64,000 bases of DNA from positions 310,001-374,000 of the forward strand of contig NZ_JAMBOL010000003.1 of the NCBI RefSeq assembly GCF_023715605.1. The letters run 5' to 3'. The notes below the pieces were generated by a model, which worked only from the letters and a program-made list of their open reading frames with translations, had not been told where the DNA came from and did no database searches. The DNA is from Halalkalibacter oceani (GTDB lineage Bacteria; Bacillota; Bacilli; Bacillales; Bacillaceae_D). Below are positions 46,955 to 54,917 of the stretch, piece after piece (positions within the stretch are counted from its first letter, which is position 1; every line of letters starts with the position of its first letter). The position numbers were made by a program, and so were the translations under genes.

Positions 46955-47794
46955 TTAATGATGATGGTGGTGATGATGATCGTGGTTGTGGTCAAGCTCA
47001 AGATGCTCCTTCGCGAATAAACGGTACTGACAGTTATCGCAGTTTAACGCGGCCAATCCTTGTAATGCTTCCTCGGCTCTTTCCTTGAAAATCGTCGCCA
47101 GCAGCGGATGGAAGCCAAAAAACTTCGTCATCAGAAACGATGAGTCCGGATAGCTTCGCTTGAACCCCTCAAGCTTCTCCTCCATCCGGTCCATCAGCAC
47201 GCCGCTGAAAAAGAAGTAAGGAAGCAGGCAAACCGAGCTTGCGCCGAGCTTTAAAGAGCGCTCGACAGCTTGTTCCACCGTCGGCGAAGTGACGCCGATA
47301 AACGACAGCTCGACATCGGTCATATTCAGCCGTTCACTGAGCAGACGGGAAATTTTGTACAGCTCACTGTTTGCATCACCGTCACTGCTTCCGCGTCCGA
47401 CGATCACGAGGCTACTCCCTTCCTTCGCCTGCCAGCCGGCTTCTTTCAGCCTGTCGGCTAAAATATTAATCACGCCCGGATGCGAACCGATCGGCCGGCC
47501 ATATGTAAAAGAGACGAGCGGAAACTTCTGGCGCGCCTTGTCCACTTCCGCCGGAATGTGGATTTTCGCATGTCCGGCCGAGAAGAACATCATCGGCACA
47601 AGCGCGACCTTTGTCGCCCCCTGCTTCACGCACGCTTCAATTCCAGTGGCAATCGCCGGCTCAGCAAACTCCAGAAAACAGGTTTCAACAATATCAGCCT
47701 TGACCTGCTGCTTCATCCCGTTGACAAACTCCAGCAGTTGCTCGTTCCCCTCTGGCTTTCGGCTCCCGTGGCCGATAAATAATACAGCTTCCAT
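46955..47794 (-). CDS. cbiX: Sirohydrochlorin cobaltochelatase CbiX, long form with His-rich tail
   Basis: 279 residues with two tandem chelatase domains. The active-site histidine is in FIGHGSRKPEGNE and the metal-site region PMMFFSAGHAKIHIP lies in the first domain. A CxxC (NCDNC) at about 250 and a C-terminal HDHNHD plus seven His follow; the same CxxC and histidine tail occur in B. megaterium CbiX, where the cysteines belong to an iron-sulfur centre. It inserts cobalt into sirohydrochlorin, the step that defines the anaerobic route. The frame runs far upstream, but only the ATG at 47794 has AAAGGAGG. Confidence 0.95.
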   Translation of the reverse strand: MEAVLFIGHGSRKPEGNEQLLEFVNGMKQQVKADIVETCFLEFAEPAIATGIEACVKQGATKVALVPMMFFSAGHAKIHIPAEVDKARQKFPLVSFTYGRPIGSHPGVINILADRLKEAGWQAKEGSSLVIVGRGSSDGDANSELYKISRLLSERLNMTDVELSFIGVTSPTVEQAVERSLKLGASSVCLLPYFFFSGVLMDRMEEKLEGFKRSYPDSSFLMTKFFGFHPLLATIFKERAEEALQGLAALNCDNCQYRLFAKEHLELDHNHDHHHHHHH

Positions 47795-47810
47795 CTTATC
47801 TCCTCCTTTG

Positions 47811-49472
47811 TTAATCGCCGCACACATTGTCAACGGCGATCGGCTCCGGCACGTCACGGTACTGATAACCGGCAACGACCTGGACCCGTTTAAAAAACTT
47901 GTGAAACCGTTCATTCGGCATGCCACGCTGCTGGAAATCGCGGACAACCTTGATGACTGTTGCGACGAGCTGCTCCTTGCTCATTCCTTCGGCGACGAGC
48001 TGGCCGACATGGGCGTTTCTCCCTGTCGTTTTCGCCCCTAAAAACAAATCAAATGCTTTTTTGCGGTAAATGATGCCGATATCGTTCGTCGGCGCGCCGT
48101 AGCACGCCATTCCGCAGCCGTTGAAGCCGATTGTCAGCCGCTTCGGCACGGGTTCGCCGCCAATTGAGCGAAAGATCTCATCAAGCTGCGGCAATGATTC
48201 GCCCTTGTCACCGTCACAAAAGTCACACGCCTTAATCGTGACAACATCGCCGACCGGATGCAGCAGCAGCCCCTCCCGCTCAAGCTCGGCCGTCACCTGT
48301 GCCGCGTCCCCCGTTTTCATCGTCACCTTCATTTGATGATCGGGCGTATATTCAATCTCGCCTTTATCGCCAATTACCTCGCCAATCAACTGCATTTGCG
48401 CCGCACTGAATTTTTTGTTGGCAAGACCTGGCGAGATCGCAAATTCAAACACCGTTTCCTGCCTGAACAGACTTTCCGACGCCGGCTCAACGTCACGCTT
48501 CCCTACGTTTTCCTCCCCGTGCAGGAGCGAAAGCGCTTCTTCGGCCAGCTCACGCAGCGATCCCCGCGCCGGTTCGGGTCCTGCTTCCTCGGCAAGCTCT
48601 TGAAGCGAAGATGAAGCCGGTTCAACTTCCTCTTCACCTTGATGTAGCGCCCACGGCTCGTGCTCCGGCTTTAAGCGCTGATGCGGCCGCAAAGCCTGCT
48701 TCGCTTCTCCAAGCGTATATTTTTTCTGATAGCCGCGCGGCGTGATCATCTTGCCGTCGTACATAAACGTCGATCCATTGCCGATGATGACCGTCGTCAG
48801 CATGCCGATCTCATGCTCAAGCATCTCGCCGAGCGTTGTCATCACGATATGTTGACGCTCGCGATAGGCGCTTTTGACAAGTCCAACAGGCGTCTCGGCA
48901 GAACGGTATTGCAGCAAAATCCGCTGCGCCTCTTCAATCTGTCTCGTCCGCCGCCCGCTTTTCGGATTGTAGAGCGCAATCACAAAATCAGCCTTGCCCG
49001 CGGCGTCAAGTCTCGCTTTAATCAGCTCCCATGGCGTCAGATGGTCACTGAGGCTGATCGTGCAGGCATCATGCATGATCGGCGCGCCGAGCAGCGAGGC
49101 GCAGGAGTTAATCGCCGATATCCCGGGAATAATTTCAACCTCGACCCCCTCCTGCTCCGTCCAGCCTTTTTCAATTAACACCTCATAGACGAGACCGGCC
49201 ATGCCGTAGACGCCGGCATCCCCGCTTGAAATAACCGCAACCGTCTTTCCCTCTTCCGCCTGACGCACGGCTTCCTGTGCCCGGCTCACTTCCTCCGTCA
49301 TTCCGGTCCGGATAATCGCTTGATCCGTCAGCAACGGTTTAACCAAATCCACGTACGTGTTGTAGCCGATAATTGAATCACTTTCAGCGATCGCTTCCCT
49401 CGCCCGGCCTGTCATATGCTGCTCGTGGCCCGGCCCGAAGCCGATCAATAAAAGCTTTCCTTTCGCTCCCAT
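47811..49472 (-). CDS. cbiH60: CbiH60: precorrin-3 C17-methyltransferase fused to an iron-sulfur domain
   Basis: 553 residues. Residues 1 to about 245 are a CbiH/CobJ tetrapyrrole methylase (LLIGFGPGHEQHMTGRAREAI, VAVISSGDAGVYGMAGLVYE, EIIPGISAINSCASLLGAPIMHD). A linker of about 100 residues follows, with two near-identical ELAEEA segments, then a nitrite/sulfite-reductase-like ferredoxin domain with ACDFCDG and GFNGCGMACYG, four cysteines fit for a [4Fe-4S] cluster. This fusion is the CbiH60 of B. megaterium, which methylates C17 and contracts the ring. First gene of the operon, behind the riboswitch terminator, with AAGGAGG. Confidence 0.95.
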   Translation of the reverse strand: MGAKGKLLLIGFGPGHEQHMTGRAREAIAESDSIIGYNTYVDLVKPLLTDQAIIRTGMTEEVSRAQEAVRQAEEGKTVAVISSGDAGVYGMAGLVYEVLIEKGWTEQEGVEVEIIPGISAINSCASLLGAPIMHDACTISLSDHLTPWELIKARLDAAGKADFVIALYNPKSGRRTRQIEEAQRILLQYRSAETPVGLVKSAYRERQHIVMTTLGEMLEHEIGMLTTVIIGNGSTFMYDGKMITPRGYQKKYTLGEAKQALRPHQRLKPEHEPWALHQGEEEVEPASSSLQELAEEAGPEPARGSLRELAEEALSLLHGEENVGKRDVEPASESLFRQETVFEFAISPGLANKKFSAAQMQLIGEVIGDKGEIEYTPDHQMKVTMKTGDAAQVTAELEREGLLLHPVGDVVTIKACDFCDGDKGESLPQLDEIFRSIGGEPVPKRLTIGFNGCGMACYGAPTNDIGIIYRKKAFDLFLGAKTTGRNAHVGQLVAEGMSKEQLVATVIKVVRDFQQRGMPNERFHKFFKRVQVVAGYQYRDVPEPIAVDNVCGD

Positions 49473-49511
49473 CGGATGTCCTCCTTTTTAACCTTCGGGG
49501 AAAGCGGGGCA

Positions 49512-49548
49512 ATAAAAAAAGCCTCCACCCGCAAAAGGGTTAGAGGCT
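49512..49548 (-). terminator. Expression-platform terminator of the cobalamin riboswitch
   Basis: On the minus strand AGCCTCTAACCC pairs with GGGTGGAGGCT around TTTTGC, followed by seven T and ATT. It lies between the aptamer and cbiH60 and should form when B12 is bound. Confidence 0.92.
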
Positions 49549-49594
49549 AGTCCTTTTTTATATCTTCAGAAAAGGAATCCAGCAGAGACAGCAT
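49547..49594 (-). CDS. Possible 15-codon leader peptide ending in the terminator stem
   Basis: ATG at 49594, six bases after GGAG, opens a frame MLSLLDSFSEDIKKD whose TAG (49547-49549) lies at the foot of the terminator's 5' arm. The spacing to the Shine-Dalgarno is good and the placement is suggestive of a role in opening the terminator, but a frame this short can be chance. Confidence 0.35.
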   Translation of the reverse strand: MLSLLDSFSEDIKKD

Positions 49595-49647
49595 TGTCGT
49601 CTCCTGCTCTAACACCTCCCCATCTCCCGTAGGTCAATCAGTGTCGT

Positions 49648-49815
49648 TGGATAAGGCAGGTCTCCTGGCTCAAGGTCTTACGCTGCAGCTCCTTCCCGTC
49701 CTATGGACAGTGGCTCATGCATACAGCACTCCTTTTACAGTGGCGGGACCGCGTCGGCTTTTCACCGAACTTCCCTTTTAGAAAGTCAACGATGACTTTC
49801 ACCTTTTCCCAAACA
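49648..49815 (-). ncRNA. Cobalamin (B12) riboswitch aptamer
   Basis: On the minus strand the classical conserved parts occur in order: AAAGGGAA, CGGTGAAAAGCCGACGCGG, CCCGCCACTG, GAGCCACTG, GGGAAGG, and the B12 box AGCCAGGAGACCTGCC close to 49655-49671. It precedes a terminator and the cbiH60 operon, so adenosylcobalamin should switch the biosynthetic operon off by premature termination. Confidence 0.97.
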
Positions 49816-49837
49816 TATGCAATTTCATGTTTCTTTT

Positions 49838-49866
49838 ACAGTACGTAACAATCTGATAGAAGTCAA
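49838..49866 (-). promoter_or_regulatory. Sigma-A promoter of the cob operon
   Basis: TTGACT (49861-49866) and TACTGT (49838-49843) on the minus strand with a 17-base spacer, just upstream of the riboswitch aptamer. The -10 is weak but the -35 is nearly consensus. Confidence 0.6.
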
Positions 49867-49966
49867 CTATTTTTTCCTGCATTCCTTGTTTCCCAGCTTA
49901 CGAGAGATTCACTGTGATCAACCGGATAATCGGCGATTTCAACTAGTGGAGAAGGACATTTTCTCA

Positions 49967-49994
49967 TTGACAACACAGCTTTTAAAAAGATAAT
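49967..49994 (+). promoter_or_regulatory. Promoter of the exported-protein gene
   Basis: TTGACA (49967-49972) and GATAAT (49989-49994) with a 16-base spacer, 66 bases before the ATG at 50061 and pointing away from the cob promoter. Confidence 0.65.
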
Positions 49995-50060
49995 GATAGT
50001 AGGATTCTTTTTCCAATTCCAAAAATACTAGATGCCATTCATCATAAAGGAGTAATAGAG

Positions 50061-50645
50061 ATGAAACGGAAAAAAGCAATAGTGATTTCAGCGATTGTTG
50101 CCCTACTGATTGCCGCGGCTTATGCAGTCGCCGATGCGACAGTCGTTAAAACGGCTCCGTTACAATTCGGCATCATGGAAACATTTGATAATTACGAAGA
50201 ACGACTGGAAGGCAGCGATTTAGCTGTAGTCGCCGTACTGAATGGTGAGCCGGAAAACGTCGTTTACTATGAAGATGGATTACCTACCCCCAGCAGCCAC
50301 CATTTGAGCGATATTTTCATACAAAAAGTGATCAAGGGTGACGAAAGTTTGGAAGGTTCTACGATCACGATACGTGAACCATATTATATTGTCGATAACG
50401 GATGGGCGCCAGGCGTTACTGAAATCTATTACGGCGACTATACCGCTCTGCAAAAGGGCGCTGAGTATTTGCTGTTCCTCGGATGGACGGAAAGCTGGGG
50501 GCAATACGGTATCGCCTCCGCCCACGAAGGGAAATTTGATTTAAGCGAACACGATGAAGAAGAAAAACGAGCGGTTGAACAAAACCCTCGTTTGCAAAAA
50601 CTGAGAAGCGACATTTTAGCCAATGTGGAGCTTGAGCTTGACTGA
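50061..50645 (+). CDS. Hypothetical exported protein
   Basis: 194 residues. A lysine-rich start and a hydrophobic segment (about 6-24) ending AYAVADA suggest a signal peptide or N-terminal anchor. The remaining 170 residues are acidic, Tyr/Glu-rich and end in a helical charged tail. I do not recognise the family. AAAGGAG precedes the ATG; a promoter and a terminator flank it, so it is a single-gene unit. It diverges from the B12 operon and is not obviously part of it. Confidence 0.75.
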   Translation: MKRKKAIVISAIVALLIAAAYAVADATVVKTAPLQFGIMETFDNYEERLEGSDLAVVAVLNGEPENVVYYEDGLPTPSSHHLSDIFIQKVIKGDESLEGSTITIREPYYIVDNGWAPGVTEIYYGDYTALQKGAEYLLFLGWTESWGQYGIASAHEGKFDLSEHDEEEKRAVEQNPRLQKLRSDILANVELELD

Positions 50646-50651
50646 TCGGGG

Positions 50652-50708
50652 TGTTTAGGACAGGGTGGGAAAAAGGGCAAATCCTCTCTTTTGCCCCCAT
50701 CCTCCCTT
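50652..50708 (+). terminator. Terminator after the exported-protein gene
   Basis: AAGGGCAAA pairs with TTTTGCCC around TCCTCTC, with outer GGGTGGG/CCATCCTCCC pairing, followed by TTTTATTATTT on the plus strand. It lies between converging genes and may also serve the anti-sigma gene on the minus strand. Confidence 0.8.
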
Positions 50709-50711
50709 TTA

Positions 50712-51014
50712 TTATTTACTGGCATGAAACAACATCAAAAGAATGATATAAACGGCGAAAAACAACAGCGTTCCTTTGATGATCATCCTGCCAAAATATT
50801 TGCGCCACACATGGCGGTCTGTTTGCACCGCCTCTTCTGTACAGATAGCGGGCACCGGCAGAGGGGCAACCGTTTCGTCTGAGCGCAGTTCAGCCAGCAG
50901 CTCCTGGCAGCCGTGGCAAGTCGAGAGATGCTGTTCAACCAGCTTCTCCGATTCAGGGCGGCATTTCGCTTCGACATAGTGCGGCAGCAAATCTCTAATA
51001 ATTGAGCATTTCAT
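50712..51014 (-). CDS. Zinc-finger (ZAS-type) membrane anti-sigma factor
   Basis: 100 residues. The N-terminal anti-sigma domain has the Hx3Cx2C zinc motif (HLSTCHGC, about 29-36) and CSIIRDLLPHYVEAKCRPE, typical of zf-HC2 proteins. One transmembrane segment (about 78-95) lies near the C-terminus with a very short tail. ATG at 51014 follows AAGGAGT and overlaps the sigma gene by 20 bases, the usual sigma/anti-sigma arrangement. It should hold the ECF sigma at the membrane until a signal releases it. Confidence 0.88.
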   Translation of the reverse strand: MKCSIIRDLLPHYVEAKCRPESEKLVEQHLSTCHGCQELLAELRSDETVAPLPVPAICTEEAVQTDRHVWRKYFGRMIIKGTLLFFAVYIILLMLFHASK

Positions 51015-51534
51015 CGCTTCTGACTCCTTTCTTTCCGGCTTCCTTTTTGTACTGCAGGCGCGCGCGATGGATCGTCGTCTTGACCTTGCCAAGCGACCAG
51101 CCGAGCACATGGGCGATTTCCTGATAGGACAGCTCCTGCATATCACGCAAAATTAAAATATCGCGGAAAACCGGCTTCATTTCATCAAGAATGCGGTAAA
51201 GCTCGTCCAGCTTTTCTTTGTGCAAATAAAAGTCTTCAGGCGAATGAACGGCGCTGAGCAGCGGATATAAATTCGTATCCTCCATCACCGTCACGGCCTG
51301 CACGTCTTTTTTGCGAAAATAGGAGACATAGTGGTTGTGGGCTATCCGGTAGAGCCATGACTTGATCGTTGCGTCTCCGCGAAAATGCGGCAGCGCCTCA
51401 AATGCTTTTAAAAAAACGTCCTGACAGAGATCCTCGGCCGTAGCTGTGTTTTTCGTCTGTCTGAGCAAGTAAGCGTAAATTGCCGGCTGATAGGCTTTAT
51501 AGATCGATTCCAGTTTTTCTAAATACGAGGTCAT
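50995..51534 (-). CDS. ECF-type RNA polymerase sigma factor
   Basis: 179 residues: region 2 (ATAEDLCQDVFLKAFEALPHFRGDATIKSWLYRIAHNHYVSYFRKK) and region 4 (MQELSYQEIAHVLGWSLGKVKTTIHRAR) joined by a linker, the two-domain ECF form. It recruits polymerase to envelope-stress type promoters. It is preceded by a membrane zinc-finger gene 34 bases upstream and followed by an overlapping anti-sigma, so two potential inhibitors flank it. The regulon is unknown. Confidence 0.93.
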   Translation of the reverse strand: MTSYLEKLESIYKAYQPAIYAYLLRQTKNTATAEDLCQDVFLKAFEALPHFRGDATIKSWLYRIAHNHYVSYFRKKDVQAVTVMEDTNLYPLLSAVHSPEDFYLHKEKLDELYRILDEMKPVFRDILILRDMQELSYQEIAHVLGWSLGKVKTTIHRARLQYKKEAGKKGVRSDEMLNY

Positions 51535-51568
51535 GTTTCAAAAGCCCTTTCTCTAACCGAAGTCATTT

Positions 51569-51856
51569 TTAAATATATAGCCAAATCGACACCCATATTA
51601 GGAAAAGTGCGATCATGCCGATCCCCACCGCTAAAAACCTTCTCGCTTTTTTGATCGTTTCCAGCTCTAAGCTTTCCTTTTCATCAATCGGCAGCTCCGG
51701 CTGTTGCTCCGCTCTGTTTTGTTCCTTCTCACTCCAGTCACGGCAGAGGGGACAGCTCATTTGGTGAGCTGCCATCCATTCAGCCGTTTCCGCTTCCACC
51801 ATCCCATCCTGCCAGTCTTCTTTCAAGTCGCGAAATACAGCGCATTCCCGTTTCAT
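51569..51856 (-). CDS. Second zinc-finger single-pass membrane protein, putative anti-sigma
   Basis: 95 residues: Hx3Cx2C motif (HQMSCPLC, 31-38) in a short acidic cytoplasmic domain, then one transmembrane segment at the very C-terminus (about 75-94). The ATG overlaps the stop of the PepSY protein by four bases, and the ECF sigma gene follows 34 bases on. By motif and topology it is a ZAS-like anti-sigma or a co-regulator, as YhdK accompanies YhdL for SigM in B. subtilis. Confidence 0.78.
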   Translation of the reverse strand: MKRECAVFRDLKEDWQDGMVEAETAEWMAAHQMSCPLCRDWSEKEQNRAEQQPELPIDEKESLELETIKKARRFLAVGIGMIALFLIWVSIWLYI

Positions 51857-53847
51857 GATCTCACCCCGTCAATATCGTCGTACACATCCGTCATTTCCCC
51901 TGTTTCCATGTCAACAAAATGAACCTGCTTATGCGGCTTCGCGAATGGAACGACGACAATCATCCAAACAAGCTCCGCCTCTCCGTCGCGGCTATAAATT
52001 AAGGCCAGCTCTCCCCGCTGGGCATAAATCGAAAACGGCGGATACTCATCGGCGACAAGCTTCATCGCCTTACTCATCGAAACGTCTTTTTCAGCGAGCA
52101 GTGCCTGATCGATCTTCTGACGATGCTGCGTCGGATACCAGTTTTGATGAAAGGAAATCAATTCACCGTCGGCAGTAAGATGTACCTGGACATGGTGGGA
52201 AAGCAGTCCGTCCTCATCCTGCCACGAATAAGCGCCATATTCCCCCTGCTCATATTGCGCCTCCTGCATCGCAAACTGAGGAGATAATGTCCGTGCAGCT
52301 TCCTTGGCCTCTTCGGCGAACGCTCCATCCTCATCGGTCACTTCTTCGTCTCTTAGCATTAGCTGCAACAGCTCACCCGTTTCCGCATGGAGGTGTATCC
52401 TTTCTCCATTTTTCGTTTTGATCGTGACAGTCGGCTGCGATTCGTAGGTGAACGAGCTCCACACATGGTCAATATACGTTGGGGATGAAGGCCGGCCAAG
52501 CGCGATCAAAATGTCCTCTACTTTTTCATTTAGCTCCTCCATTGTCAGTTTGACGACAGAGCTTTCAAGCTCGAGCGGACCGCTGAGCGGAGTCGGGGAA
52601 AACGAAATGAGCTGCAAATCATAATTCCAGACGACACTACTCGCCTCGGCGCCTTTTACCCTTTCGCCGTCAGACCAGAGTGGCAGAAAGGAAACGACGG
52701 CTTGCTTTGCTGCATCATCAAATTGAACCGCGATCTCAAACCGTTCTTGATCATAATTAATTTCTGCTCTTTCAAGCAGGCCCTCCGTCTGCTGGAGCAC
52801 GTCCTGTTCGGAAGGGGGCACAGCTGCCGATGACGCTGCCTCCTCTGGATCGGTTCGTGACAAGCCGAACAATTCGCCCGAACTGTCAAATCTGATCGAA
52901 TAACCGCCCCCGTCGAGCGTATAAGCATTATAAAAATCTTCGCGAATCGAGGAATGAGCATTAAAGCTTACTTCCTCGCCGATCAGCAGCCTTGCGCGCT
53001 CCTGCATCTCGGCAAGTGAAGGCATCTCCGTTTCCGCGCGATACGCAGTATGAATATAATAGTTTGCCTTTGCTTCGACGACATGCCATAGATTGTAGAA
53101 TGGGTTGGCGATAACTATTAGGGTGACACTAATGCTTGCGACAGCAGCATACCACCCCTTCCCTCCGATTAGCGGGCGGCGTTCCAGCAGCTGCTTGACC
53201 CACTCTGATCCGCCGAGCAAAAGCAAAAATAACGTCAGTGGAAATAACGCCTCAAACTGACTCATTCTCGTAAAGGCCACCGTTCCGCCACTGACGACAA
53301 AGAACACGGCCCACACTACCATGCTCTGGCGCCAGTAGCTCTGAAACAGCACGTAGATGACGGCAAAGCTGGCGGCAATCAACGCCAAAGCCGCCAACGT
53401 GTAGGCGTCGGACAGATCCGCAAGCGTCAGGCTCGGAAGCATCAAAAGGATCGGAATACAGAGCACGATCACATCAAACAGATAAAAAAATCCGTGCAAC
53501 GCCCGGAAAGGCAAGGTGATGAGATAATGCATTCCGACGACTAGTATGTATCCGTAAAAAATCACATTCACAATTTGATTCAGAACATTATACTGAAAGC
53601 TGACATGTTCCCCGCTAATAAGAAAATGATGAAAAAATTCAAGCGTGACCGCGAGAAACAGTAACGCCCGCAGCATAACACCTGCCCTGATCATCCACTT
53701 CTCACGATTCTTCGCCGACGGACGCTGAGCCGCCAAAGCGGTCAGGCTTAAAAGCATCAAGGCAACCCCGACCAAGAACAGTGTCCATAAACTGACCGGG
53801 ATGTAACGCTGGATATGGTTAATGACACTGTACAAAACATCCCACAT
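51853..53847 (-). CDS. Polytopic membrane protein with extracytoplasmic PepSY/YcdB-like domains
   Basis: 664 residues. The N-terminal 260 residues hold about eight hydrophobic segments; the rest is a large soluble part, most likely outside the membrane, with repeated PepSY/YcdB-like units (e.g. TVTIKTKNGERIHLHAETGELLQL and WMIVVVPFAKPHKQVHFVDMETGEM). The frame opens upstream, but the ATG at 53847 has AGGAG in front. It leads the operon with the zinc-finger protein and the ECF sigma, so it may sense or transduce the envelope signal. No enzymatic motif is seen. Confidence 0.8.
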   Translation of the reverse strand: MWDVLYSVINHIQRYIPVSLWTLFLVGVALMLLSLTALAAQRPSAKNREKWMIRAGVMLRALLFLAVTLEFFHHFLISGEHVSFQYNVLNQIVNVIFYGYILVVGMHYLITLPFRALHGFFYLFDVIVLCIPILLMLPSLTLADLSDAYTLAALALIAASFAVIYVLFQSYWRQSMVVWAVFFVVSGGTVAFTRMSQFEALFPLTLFLLLLGGSEWVKQLLERRPLIGGKGWYAAVASISVTLIVIANPFYNLWHVVEAKANYYIHTAYRAETEMPSLAEMQERARLLIGEEVSFNAHSSIREDFYNAYTLDGGGYSIRFDSSGELFGLSRTDPEEAASSAAVPPSEQDVLQQTEGLLERAEINYDQERFEIAVQFDDAAKQAVVSFLPLWSDGERVKGAEASSVVWNYDLQLISFSPTPLSGPLELESSVVKLTMEELNEKVEDILIALGRPSSPTYIDHVWSSFTYESQPTVTIKTKNGERIHLHAETGELLQLMLRDEEVTDEDGAFAEEAKEAARTLSPQFAMQEAQYEQGEYGAYSWQDEDGLLSHHVQVHLTADGELISFHQNWYPTQHRQKIDQALLAEKDVSMSKAMKLVADEYPPFSIYAQRGELALIYSRDGEAELVWMIVVVPFAKPHKQVHFVDMETGEMTDVYDDIDGVRS

Positions 53848-53914
53848 CTTCCTCACTCCTTTGTATCGTCTGTTATATAGACACATTAGAATGATAAAAG
53901 TTTCAGAGTGCCTT

Positions 53915-53960
53915 AAAAAAAAAGCCGCTTCAACAGGCAAAAGGCCTATTAAAGCAGCTT
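53915..53960 (-). terminator. Terminator of the ZIP transporter gene
   Basis: AAGCTGCTTTAATAGGC and GCCTGTTGAAGCGGCTT pair on the minus strand around CTTTT, followed by nine T. The stop codon of the transporter lies at the foot of the stem. Confidence 0.9.
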
Positions 53961-54768
53961 AAATAAACAGCAGCAAACTAATCGCCATGACGGCCATTCC
54001 GCCGATCAGGCCGTAAATCGATGTATGGGCTTCATCATATTTTTTCGCCGCCGGGAGCAGTTCGTCGAGCGAAATGAAAACCATGATTCCCGCCACCGCT
54101 GCAAAAATGATGCCGAACATCACATCATTTAAATACGGCATTAAAAACAAAAAGGCGACGAGCGCGCCGACCGGCTCGGCAAGACCGGAAAGAAATGATA
54201 GTCTGAACGCTTTCTTTTTGCTTCCGGTCGCGAAATAAATCGGCACCGAGACGGCGATCCCTTCAGGAATATTGTGAATCGCGATCGCCACGGCGATGGC
54301 AATCCCGAGCGCCGGGTCCTGCAAAGCCGAAGTGAATGTCGCAATGCCTTCAGGGAAGTTGTGGATCGCAATCGCCAGCGCGGTGAACGTCCCCATTTTC
54401 AATAGCTGGCGATCCTTCACCTCCGGCTTTGCTGTTTCCATATCCTCGACTTTCTTGATCTCGTGCGGGTTTCCCTGCTTTGGAAGAAGCCGGTCAATCG
54501 CCGCTGTCAGCACCATTCCGCCGAAGAAGCCGGCGGCCGTCAGCCAATGGCCAAGCTCATTTCCAAGCGAAGCAACGAGCGCGTCCTGCGCCTTCATAAA
54601 GATTTCCACCATCGATACATAAATCATCACCCCGGCTGAAAAGCCTAAGGAAAAGGACAAAAATTTCGTATTTGTTGTTGAAGTAAAAAAGGCAAGCAGA
54701 CTGCCAATGCCTGTTGCAAGACCTGCCATTAAAGTTAAACCAAATGCCAAAAGCAGATTTTCCGTCAT
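53959..54768 (-). CDS. zupT: ZIP-family zinc/divalent metal transporter
   Basis: 269 residues with eight likely membrane segments. The two ZIP metal-site motifs are HNFPEG (136-141, helix 4) and HNIPEG (165-170, helix 5), as in ZupT, and a charged cytoplasmic loop lies between helices 3 and 4 (about 95-122). It takes up Zn2+ and other divalent metals. No Zur box was recognised upstream. Separated from the ATP-grasp cluster by 149 bases. Confidence 0.9.
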   Translation of the reverse strand: MTENLLLAFGLTLMAGLATGIGSLLAFFTSTTNTKFLSFSLGFSAGVMIYVSMVEIFMKAQDALVASLGNELGHWLTAAGFFGGMVLTAAIDRLLPKQGNPHEIKKVEDMETAKPEVKDRQLLKMGTFTALAIAIHNFPEGIATFTSALQDPALGIAIAVAIAIHNIPEGIAVSVPIYFATGSKKKAFRLSFLSGLAEPVGALVAFLFLMPYLNDVMFGIIFAAVAGIMVFISLDELLPAAKKYDEAHTSIYGLIGGMAVMAISLLLFI

Positions 54769-54917
54769 GATGTCCGCCTTCTTTCAAGGGCTTTTTGCTC
54801 TATCATTTTAGACTATATGTCATCCAAATCAAAAAAGTGTTTGTTGCACCCATTTTTTTATTTTATCGAAAAACACCCTTGAAAGAAATCTTTATTTTAG
54901 CCATTCCTAAAAATCAG

